Shown here piece after piece: positions 1-5,676 of a DNA stretch of 6,712 nt. A program made the translations under genes and the position numbers. The stretch covers positions 5,700 to 12,411 of the forward strand of contig JAHDCM010000014.1 of the NCBI GenBank assembly GCA_020629895.1, given 5' to 3'. The stretch is from Bacteroidota bacterium. Lineage in GTDB: Bacteria > Bacteroidota > Bacteroidia > Chitinophagales > UBA2359. The notes under the pieces were generated by a model, which worked only from the letters and a program-made list of their open reading frames with translations, was not told the origin of the DNA and made no database searches. The stretch's first letter is position 1, and the number at the start of each line of letters is the position of its first letter.

Positions 1-776
1 GCTTCCTTGACTTCCTCCTTTGCCTCTTCTTTGATTTTTTTTCTTTCCTCTCGCAGTTCTTTTTTTATTTTCCTTCTTTCCTCTTTTGCTCCAAGTTTAT
101 ATAGGTAGCTGGTTGTAACATCAATATCTATAGGCATATCTGTAATGATTTTAATGGTTTTGTTATCTAATTTACGCAATTTTGAGATCATTGTCAATTG
201 TTTCACATAGCGTTTTAGTTCGTTTATGTTGGGGGAACTATGTCGTAATTGATCAAGTGTAGCCCTTAATATTTGTTCGCTTTGATTTTTGGGGTATTTG
301 CTTAAAATGGCTAACATAATTACCTCTGGAACCTGTGAGGAGAGTAGTATTTGATAATCTAATTCACGAATAGATAGTAGGTCAAAACCTGTAAACTGCA
401 TACTTGCAGGTAATTGATTGGTCATATTCGCTTTGTATCGACCGAGGTATATCACTAAATGGCGGATCGGTTTGGCATATAGTTTTAAAATGATGCCATG
501 ATACTCTGCCATTCGTAGTAACATTTTGGGGTCATTTTTTGATTGGAATTCTATATGAAGAATAAAGACCTCTCCTTTATCAGTTTCTACTTCGAATAGC
601 GAGTCCATTTCTCGCTCTAAGGTGGTTTGTAGCTTAGGTTCGAGTCGTTTATAATCCTTAATCTTAAAATTCAACTGCCATTCAACTAATTTTAGGAAGA
701 TGGGATTGGCATTTTCCTTGAAAATTTTATCATATTTATTGCCTTCCTGATCGGTGTTGTTGGATTTATCTTTCAT
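1..776 (-). CDS. Rpn-family PD-(D/E)XK nuclease (C-terminus beyond the window)
   Basis: I read this gene directly from the minus strand: an ATG at 776-774 opens a frame with no stop through the left edge (258 residues seen, C-terminus missing). Residues 20-100 carry the Rpn / 'PDDEXK nuclease family transposase' pattern: an Asp in MDSLFEV (D58), then a beta strand with E76-x-Q78 (HIEFQSK), then a helix with RMAEYH (88-93). Characterised Rpn proteins of E. coli are DNA endonucleases that promote RecA-independent recombination, and some act in phage defence with an intragenic antitoxin. Activity here is inferred from family. Residues 232-258 are almost only Glu, Lys and Arg and repeat every 11 residues (EERRKIKKELR, EERKKIKEEAK), as expected of a coiled-coil tail, a usual ending in this family. 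Its start codon lies inside a long inverted repeat. It follows the TNT-like gene after 69 nt on the same strand, so the two may share a transcript. Confidence 0.85.
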   Translation of the reverse strand, partial: MKDKSNNTDQEGNKYDKIFKENANPIFLKLVEWQLNFKIKDYKRLEPKLQTTLEREMDSLFEVETDKGEVFILHIEFQSKNDPKMLLRMAEYHGIILKLYAKPIRHLVIYLGRYKANMTNQLPASMQFTGFDLLSIRELDYQILLSSQVPEVIMLAILSKYPKNQSEQILRATLDQLRHSSPNINELKRYVKQLTMISKLRKLDNKTIKIITDMPIDIDVTTSYLYKLGAKEERRKIKKELREERKKIKEEAKEEVKE

Positions 777-810
777 AAGTTATTTCTATGTTCTATAGAA
801 ATGACTTATG
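774..810. repeat. 37-nt inverted repeat over the nuclease start codon
   Basis: Two 16-nt arms, 774-789 and 795-810, are reverse complements at 15 of 16 positions (the exception pairs 781 with 803) around a 5-nt centre at 790-794. The distal end of the left arm is the ATG of the Rpn-like gene, so in the nuclease mRNA the start codon would be the 3' foot of a stem-loop. As DNA it could be an operator for a dimeric repressor. As RNA it could block ribosome access. It has no T-run that would make it a standard intrinsic terminator. The dyad is seen directly; its role is inferred. Confidence 0.8.
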
Positions 811-845
811 AGTAGGCTATTTTTCCCGTTAATGGACGTTTTTTT

Positions 846-1397
846 TTAATTTATGGGTTTTACTAGTTGAAAACCTCCTCTATGTACAGCCTCACTAAAG
901 CTGACAGTTTGCTCTCCAAAATAAAATTGCTGATTTTGGTATTGTACTTTGTTTTGATCCATTAGGAAATAATATTCTCCTCTTTTTTGTAAAAAATGGC
1001 TGTTATTTTCGTTGATGGAAATTATTTTCAGATATTGAATGATCCCTTGTTGGGCGAGTTGTTGCAGTGGGATTTTTTGTTGTTCATTAAGTATAAATGC
1101 GTATTTTGATGCACCACCAGGCATTCCGAACCACGGAAAGGCGGTACCACTTTGCACAGTAATATTGTTAGCTTGTGATTGTACAATGAAGTAAAGTTCG
1201 TCATACGTTTGAAATACCGGGGGTAGTGATTTTCGTTCAAATGTTTCATCTGCTTCCCAAAAAAAGATGGCTTGGTTTTGCCAGCCTTGATCGTTGGGGT
1301 TTGGAGGTGTATTAGGAGAGAAGTAGTGCATAAATAGTGGGTAAGACATAATTTGGAGCGTTGACTGCTCAATTTTTTGAAGGAGTTGTGGGGACAT
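846..1397 (-). CDS. TNT-like (NAD-glycohydrolase fold) domain protein, probably catalytically altered
   Basis: This 183-residue soluble protein has no signal peptide or membrane segment. Its centre matches the conserved TNT/DUF4237 motifs that I remember: ERKSLPP (54-60) for the family R-x-LPP, then a short strand (YFIV, 69-72), then SGTAFPWFGMPGGASKY (83-99) for the family G-x-x-x-PWFGQPGGGxQY, followed by the PLQQLAQQGIIQYL helix (110-123). TNT enzymes hydrolyse NAD+. In M. tuberculosis CpnT, an Arg of the upstream RFG motif, His792 and Gln822 matter. Here the Gln position is Lys (K98), no Arg occurs before R55, and Leu68 appears to sit at the His position. It may therefore be inactive or do something else. 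Residues 124-183 are an extra segment I do not recognise. No secretion domain is fused to it and no known immunity gene is adjacent. It is divergent from the membrane protein gene and upstream of the Rpn-like nuclease. The fold assignment is fairly likely; the function is unknown. Confidence 0.7.
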   Translation of the reverse strand: MSPQLLQKIEQSTLQIMSYPLFMHYFSPNTPPNPNDQGWQNQAIFFWEADETFERKSLPPVFQTYDELYFIVQSQANNITVQSGTAFPWFGMPGGASKYAFILNEQQKIPLQQLAQQGIIQYLKIISINENNSHFLQKRGEYYFLMDQNKVQYQNQQFYFGEQTVSFSEAVHRGGFQLVKPIN

Positions 1398-1470
1398 AAA
1401 GTATGAATTTGGTGGTATATCTATTAATTATGAAAGCGCAAGATTTGTTCCAGGAATTAAATACAAAATT
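1398..1470. promoter_or_regulatory. Divergent intergenic region, presumed to hold promoters both ways
   Basis: These 73 bp separate two start codons that point away from each other, so initiation signals for both genes should lie here or just inside the coding regions. The segment is AT-rich. I found no convincing pair of TTTG and TAnnTTTG elements in either direction and no Shine-Dalgarno sequence before either ATG. The role is inferred from gene orientation only. Confidence 0.35.
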
Positions 1471-2109
1471 ATGGAAAACAGTTTAATGATTATGATGGTT
1501 GCCTTGGTGGTGTCGCCGATAGTAGGGTATTTAGTTTATTTTTTAACGACGAATTTTTTAGGAATTCGTGCTATTATATTGGGAATAGTATATGGTTTGA
1601 GTATCATTATACTTCTTGCATTATTGGTTAATATTATAACGGTTTCTTCCAATTTGAATTGGGTATGTATTGGTTTGTTATATTTAGCGGTCTGTTGTTT
1701 GTTGTGGGGTTTTTATTTTAATGCTCCTCGAACAGGAGCCAAAACGATGAGTTTAGTAGGGATGATATTGGTTTATGGAGTTGGCTATTTATTAGGTACG
1801 ATTGGTTTTGTAATATTGTGGTATTTGTTAGCTGATTTTGTATTATATCAGGAGGAAGATTTAGGTCATGGATTAGTGTATCAAGAACGTTCTATAAATG
1901 GAACCTTATCAAGTAAACAAGGTACTGTTGTGGAGATTAGGAAGGCTGTTCCTGTATTGTCCTTTTTACGGTATAAAGTGGCGGGTAAAAAGTATCTGAA
2001 TGAGGGAGTATATCAAAAGTCAATTGATGTAGCGTATGATGCAGATAGGGGAGTCGTCCTATTGAAATCGCGGAATGATGAATGGGGAGATGAGATAGAA
2101 CTTGAGTGA
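1471..2109 (+). CDS. Four-helix integral membrane protein, function unknown
   Basis: This 212-residue protein has no family I recognise. Four hydrophobic segments are visible at about residues 5-26, 33-57, 62-83 and 93-121. A short positively charged loop (PRTGAK, 86-91) between segments 3 and 4 suggests that loop is cytoplasmic. The last 90 residues (122-212) are hydrophilic, beta-rich in appearance (GTVVEIRKAVPVLSFLRYKV) and acidic at the end (EWGDEIELE), so the protein looks like a membrane anchor plus a small soluble domain on the cytoplasmic face. The ATG at 1471 puts the first hydrophobic helix directly at the N-terminus, and no in-frame ATG lies upstream. It is transcribed away from the TNT-like gene and followed by a structured intergenic block, so it is probably a single-gene transcript. 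A partnership with the TNT-like protein is possible but has no support beyond position. Confidence 0.75.
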   Translation: MENSLMIMMVALVVSPIVGYLVYFLTTNFLGIRAIILGIVYGLSIIILLALLVNIITVSSNLNWVCIGLLYLAVCCLLWGFYFNAPRTGAKTMSLVGMILVYGVGYLLGTIGFVILWYLLADFVLYQEEDLGHGLVYQERSINGTLSSKQGTVVEIRKAVPVLSFLRYKVAGKKYLNEGVYQKSIDVAYDADRGVVLLKSRNDEWGDEIELE

Positions 2110-2122
2110 GGGATAGTAGTGG

Positions 2123-2199
2123 TAGCTTGCCGAAGTAGAAAGCTAGTGAGGCTACGACTAGCAGGGCTGACAGCGGAAGACACTGCTAGGGGTAGAGCC
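2123..2199. other. GC-rich structured intergenic segment with nested hairpins
   Basis: Right after the membrane protein gene, base composition rises to about 55% G+C over 2121-2300, against about 37% in 60-nt samples of the genes on both sides. A 6-bp stem pairs 2123-2128 with 2140-2145 (TAGCTT/AAGCTA). A compound stem pairs 2158-2164 with 2183-2189 (CTAGCAG/CTGCTAG, perfect) and extends outward as 2150-2153 with 2196-2199 (GGCT/AGCC) and 2154-2155 with 2192-2193. It does not fold as a tRNA and has no useful open frame. It may be a small RNA, a long 5' leader for the lipoprotein gene, or a copy of a dispersed intergenic repeat. The structure is seen; the class is undetermined. Confidence 0.5.
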
Positions 2200-2238
2200 G
2201 AACAGCTTTTATACGAGGCAACTACAAACGGATAGCCC

Positions 2239-2302
2239 GACCTTTTTTCGCCTCGTGTCTGTCGATGCGTCCACGCATCGACGGGCGAGGTGAAAAAAGG
2301 AC
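2239..2302. repeat. 64-nt two-tier inverted repeat upstream of the PNGase-like gene
   Basis: The outer arms 2239-2255 and 2286-2302 are 17 nt long and pair at 15 positions, with one G-T wobble (2250/2291) and one A-A mismatch (2240/2301). Each arm contains a run of six T or six A. Inside lies a perfect 10-nt dyad, 2261-2270 with 2273-2282 (GTCGATGCGT/ACGCATCGAC). The two tiers are joined by unequal linkers (2256-2260 and 2283-2285). It ends 28 nt before the lipoprotein ATG. There is no T-tract after the stem on either strand, so a simple rho-independent terminator is unlikely. A mobile or dispersed palindromic element, or a leader hairpin, fits better. Confidence 0.75.
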
Positions 2303-2330
2303 ACTCCCAAAAAAATATAAAAATGATTTT

Positions 2331-3533
2331 ATGAAACATTTATCCTTATTGATGTTACTTCTTTTTCTAGGAGCTTGTCAACGTTTACCGCAGCTTCAAT
2401 CTATTGGAGATAAGGAGGTGGCTGTGTTTAATAAACAGCCTATTTATTTTGATATGGCTTTGAAAGAGCAACCTTTGGAACCTGATGAAAAAGGGATTAT
2501 TTATTTGGATGCAGGGCGCGTTTTATTAAAAAAAGTGACACTTCCAAGTTTTGAAAAACAGGTAGCTGCAACGATTCGTATGCGTTTGGTTTCGGCGGGT
2601 GATCCGTGGGATAAATTAGGGTCGGTATTTGTGATTCCTGCGAGTAGTGAAATAGATATGGTGGTGATTCAAAAGGGAATAAAGACGTTGAAGGAGGCAG
2701 ATGTGAAAGGTAAATATCCTGGTGTGGTGGCGGAGGAGGGGTATGTGCCTGCGCTTGAATTATTGCATTTTTTGACCCCCTTTGGAGTGGGGTATTTTAG
2801 TGATAAAATGGAGGAACGACGGCCAGTATATGTGCCAACATGGGAAAAGGAAGTGGTTTGGGAGCAGGATGTTTCTAATTTGATTTCACATTTAGAAGGG
2901 GATGTCTGGATTGGTGTATTTGTAGATACTTGGACAAAAGAAGGGTATAAGTTTGACTTGGATTTATTGTTTGATGAAAGTGCGATTCCGTATCATGAGG
3001 CAAAGAAAACATGGTGCTTGCCACTAGTGAATACACTTAAATATATGGCTTGTCAGGGTTATTATGATGGTTTTGCGAAGCAGCCTTTGGAGGTGACTTT
3101 TGAAATTCCTGAAGACATTGATAATGTGCGTTTGGAGTATATAACTACGGGGCATGGTGGGCATAGTACGGGGGATGAATTTACACAAAAAGAAAATGTA
3201 ATTTCACTAAATGGAAAGGAGATTTATCGCTACACACCGTGGCGAGATGATTGTGCTTCTTTCCGACGATTTAACCCGCATTCGGGAGTTTGGACAGAGA
3301 AAACGGTGTGGAAAGGGGATACGATTCAGGAGCGAATTGCTTCGTCTGATTATTCGCGCTCGAATTGGTGCCCAGGATCGCATGTGGCTCCTTTGAGCAT
3401 TGCTTTGGGAGAGCTAAAAGCGGGAACACATACGATTACCATTGCTATTCCTGAAGCTCAGTTGATAGAAGGTGATCATATTAATTATTGGGCGGTTTCG
3501 GCCTATTTAGTGGCAGAGAAGAGACAAAGATAA
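2331..3533 (+). CDS. PNGase F-family peptide-N-glycosidase lipoprotein
   Basis: The family cleaves the amide bond between Asn and the first GlcNAc of N-glycans on glycoproteins. This 400-residue protein begins with a lipoprotein signal peptide (MKHLSLLMLLLFLGAC, lipobox LGAC, lipidated C16), so it should sit in the outer membrane or on the cell surface. The two PNGase F jelly-roll domains follow, roughly 25-220 and 225-396. Against my recollection of mature Elizabethkingia PNGase F, GDPWDK (90-95) matches CDEWDR and supplies D94 for catalytic Asp60. GDEF (281-284) supplies E283 for Glu206. VDTW (198-201) matches TETW, so Glu118 is Asp199 here while Trp120 is kept (W201). NWCPG (345-349) is the conserved C-terminal motif, and C308-C347 matches the Cys231-Cys252 bridge. 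The frame is open upstream to an ATG at 2265, but that extension translates the intergenic hairpin and would bury the signal peptide, so I chose 2331. The gene is preceded by the structured block. Confidence 0.88.
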   Translation: MKHLSLLMLLLFLGACQRLPQLQSIGDKEVAVFNKQPIYFDMALKEQPLEPDEKGIIYLDAGRVLLKKVTLPSFEKQVAATIRMRLVSAGDPWDKLGSVFVIPASSEIDMVVIQKGIKTLKEADVKGKYPGVVAEEGYVPALELLHFLTPFGVGYFSDKMEERRPVYVPTWEKEVVWEQDVSNLISHLEGDVWIGVFVDTWTKEGYKFDLDLLFDESAIPYHEAKKTWCLPLVNTLKYMACQGYYDGFAKQPLEVTFEIPEDIDNVRLEYITTGHGGHSTGDEFTQKENVISLNGKEIYRYTPWRDDCASFRRFNPHSGVWTEKTVWKGDTIQERIASSDYSRSNWCPGSHVAPLSIALGELKAGTHTITIAIPEAQLIEGDHINYWAVSAYLVAEKRQR

Positions 3534-3551
3534 TATCAAAGTCCTTTGATA
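3534..3551. terminator. Palindrome at the tail-to-tail gene junction, possible weak bidirectional terminator
   Basis: TATCAAAG at 3534-3541 and CTTTGATA at 3544-3551 form a perfect 8-bp dyad with a 2-nt centre. It covers the stop codon of the minus-strand oxidoreductase and begins 1 nt after the plus-strand stop. It is symmetric and could act on both transcripts. However, it is AT-rich and lacks a following T-run, so as an intrinsic terminator it would be weak. Confidence 0.3.
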
Positions 3552-5641
3552 GAAACGGGTACTCCACATAGTGCTGCGTTTCCTGTTAGCTCATCAATAA
3601 ACTGATCATCAGTGAGATCATTGACGCTGGCTCCTGCGTGGGCGGCTGCAACTTGCATCTTGATATTTTTACGATGGTGTCCCCAGCCATGTGGGATACT
3701 GACTACTCCTTCCATCATTTCATCTGATACTTCGGCTTTTAGTTGGATATTGCCGACTCGTGAACTTACTTTTACTTCTTGACCATTTTCGAGGTTTAAG
3801 GAGGCGGCATCATTTGGGTGGATGAGTAATGTACAACGATCTCGCCCTTTGACTAGGCGCTTGCTGTTATGCATCCAAGAATTATTGGAGCGTAATTGAC
3901 GCCGACCAATTAGTTGGAACGGGAACTCCTTATTAAGTGGGTTGTTGTTTTTCCAAAAATCTTCTAGTCGTTTGAGGTCATTAAGGAGTATTTCGGGAGC
4001 GAGTTGTATGTGTTTATTTTTTGTAAATAGTCGCTTTGGTAGAGCAGGTTTTAGTGGACCTAAATCGACTCCATGTACTTCTTCTTTAAGCTTTTTGAGA
4101 CTCATTCCTTCTTTGCGATAAGGCCCACCTTGTAACATGAAATCAAGCATCATATCGGGAGTAAATCCGTTGGAAGGTTTGCCAGATAGCCGAGTAGTGA
4201 GAGCTTGTAATATTTCCCAATCGTGTTGTTGGTCGGCTTCTTTTTCAAATAATGCAGGAGAGTATTTGGCGGTATTTTGTACGGCTAAGGCATGAAAGAT
4301 AACATCATAATGTGGGGTTTCTAAACCAGTAGTACTTGGTAGAATAAGATCGGCATGAGAGCTTGTTTCGTTGACGTATATATCAAGCGATACCATAAAT
4401 TCTAGTTGCTCAAATGCTTGTTCTAGTTGTTGCCCATTGGGAGTTGATAAAACAGGGTTGCCTGCGACTGTTACCATAGCTTTTATTTGTCCTTCTCCAG
4501 GTGTTAGTATTTCTTCTGCTAGAACACTGACAGGTAGTTCGCCCCCAAATTCGGGTAAGCCACGTACGCGACTTTTCCAGCGTGCAAAGGCACCTACTTT
4601 GCCCATACTTCCTGTTTGTGCAACGAGGTCGAAAGCGGGTAGGGTAAACATGGCACCTCCTATTTTATCAAGATTGCCTGTTACGATATTAATGACGTTG
4701 ATCAACCATTGAGATAAACCGCCAAATACTTGGGTAGAGACGCCAATTCGTCCGTAACAAACAGCAGATTGGGCTTGGCAAAATGCTTGAGTTAAGTGGA
4801 CAATTTCAGTAGCAGAAACGCCTGTAATAGTGGCTACTTTTTGAGGGCTAAAGTCTTGAACCGCTTCTTGAACGGCTGCTAGTCCATCTGTGAATTCGGC
4901 AACACTTCCTAAATCCTCCCAGCCTTTTTCAAATATAGTATGAAGCATTGCCAATAGTACGAGTGCATCGGTTCCTGGTTTTACAAAAATATGTTGATCT
5001 GCTTTTTTGGCCGTTTCACTTCTTCTTGGATCGATCACTACTATTTTACCACCTCTTTCTTGAATGGCTTTCAATCGACGATCAACTCCTGCGGCAGTCA
5101 TAAGGCTTCCATTTGATACGAGTGGATTTGCTCCGAAGATGAGTAGAAAGTCGGTACGGTCAATATCAGGAATGGGAATCATCATATAATGCCCAAATTG
5201 AAGGAGAGCAGCAAAATGATGTGGTAACTGATCTACCGAAGTTGCTGAGAAGCGGTTTTTTGTTTTGAGGCTTTTGATAAAATCGCGATTGAATAACATG
5301 GCACCCATATTATGTACATTCGGGTTCCCTAGATAGATTCCTACTGCGTTTTTACCATATTTTTCTTGTATTGCTTGAATACGTGTTGCTACTTCGTCAT
5401 AAGCTTCCTCCCATCCTATCTGTTCCCAACTGCCATCTGCTTTTTTTCTTAGCGGATATTTTAAACGGTCAGGGTCTTCATAAATATCCTTTAAAGCAAC
5501 AGCTTTAGGACAAATATGCCCCTTACTAAAAGGGTCTTTTTTATCGCCTTGAATGCGTTTGACCTCTTTCTCTTCATACTGGATTTCGAGTCCACACATG
5601 GCTTCACAAAGGTTGCAGGTACGGTAATGCGTTTGTATCAT
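3536..5641 (-). CDS. Molybdopterin-dependent oxidoreductase, cytoplasmic, Fe-S containing
   Basis: A 701-residue member of the DMSO reductase superfamily (COG0243 type: bis-MGD molybdenum or tungsten enzymes such as formate dehydrogenases and nitrate reductases). The N-terminal 4Fe-4S motif is intact: C9-x2-C12-x3-C16-x27-C44, followed by PK with the usual conserved Lys (K46). The catalytic core follows, with FGANPLVSNGS (169-179) and VVIDPRRSETAKKAD for cofactor binding. The molybdopterin-dinucleotide-binding domain starts at FPFQLIGRRQLRSNNSWMHN (573-592) and includes the GWGHH motif (652-656). There is no twin-arginine signal, so it should act in the cytoplasm. SATSVDQLPH (132-141) occupies the place where formate dehydrogenases have Sec or Cys, so D137 (less likely S135) may ligate the metal. 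No electron-transfer subunit is adjacent. The substrate cannot be named. I start it at 5641, just before the Cys motif; an ATG at 5713 would add 24 hydrophobic residues and overlap the upstream gene by 37 nt. Confidence 0.9.
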   Translation of the reverse strand: MIQTHYRTCNLCEAMCGLEIQYEEKEVKRIQGDKKDPFSKGHICPKAVALKDIYEDPDRLKYPLRKKADGSWEQIGWEEAYDEVATRIQAIQEKYGKNAVGIYLGNPNVHNMGAMLFNRDFIKSLKTKNRFSATSVDQLPHHFAALLQFGHYMMIPIPDIDRTDFLLIFGANPLVSNGSLMTAAGVDRRLKAIQERGGKIVVIDPRRSETAKKADQHIFVKPGTDALVLLAMLHTIFEKGWEDLGSVAEFTDGLAAVQEAVQDFSPQKVATITGVSATEIVHLTQAFCQAQSAVCYGRIGVSTQVFGGLSQWLINVINIVTGNLDKIGGAMFTLPAFDLVAQTGSMGKVGAFARWKSRVRGLPEFGGELPVSVLAEEILTPGEGQIKAMVTVAGNPVLSTPNGQQLEQAFEQLEFMVSLDIYVNETSSHADLILPSTTGLETPHYDVIFHALAVQNTAKYSPALFEKEADQQHDWEILQALTTRLSGKPSNGFTPDMMLDFMLQGGPYRKEGMSLKKLKEEVHGVDLGPLKPALPKRLFTKNKHIQLAPEILLNDLKRLEDFWKNNNPLNKEFPFQLIGRRQLRSNNSWMHNSKRLVKGRDRCTLLIHPNDAASLNLENGQEVKVSSRVGNIQLKAEVSDEMMEGVVSIPHGWGHHRKNIKMQVAAAHAGASVNDLTDDQFIDELTGNAALCGVPVSIKGL

Positions 5642-5676
5642 AGGTGTTGCTTTTGATGGGATAGGTGAAGTGAATT

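Noticed and set aside
1028..1372. A 114-codon minus-strand frame within the TNT-like gene
   Set aside because: It is an out-of-frame shadow of the TNT-like gene, whose own frame carries recognisable motifs.
1403..1486. A 27-codon plus-strand frame (ATG 1403, second ATG 1430) ending inside the membrane protein gene, like an upstream leader peptide
   Set aside because: It is short, overlaps the membrane protein start in another frame, has no recognisable regulatory peptide pattern and is easily explained by chance in AT-rich DNA.
2111..2238. A tRNA or known riboswitch in the GC-rich block
   Set aside because: The stems do not form a cloverleaf, there is no T-loop (GGTTCAAATCC-like) sequence, and I recognise no riboswitch core.
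2265..2330. A 22-residue N-terminal extension of the PNGase-like lipoprotein from an ATG at 2265
   Set aside because: It would translate half of the long inverted repeat and place a basic segment before the lipoprotein signal peptide. The start at 2331 gives a normal signal peptide.
2013..2339. A 108-codon minus-strand frame across the intergenic block
   Set aside because: It runs antisense through the end of the membrane protein gene and the hairpins. Its protein is rich in Ser, Thr and Arg with no domain character, as expected from a shadow frame.
3211..3396. A 61-codon plus-strand frame within the PNGase-like gene
   Set aside because: It is an out-of-frame shadow inside the conserved C-terminal domain of that gene.
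4371..4712. A 113-codon plus-strand frame within the molybdoenzyme gene
   Set aside because: It is an antisense shadow of a well-supported gene, with Ser- and Pro-rich composition and no motifs.
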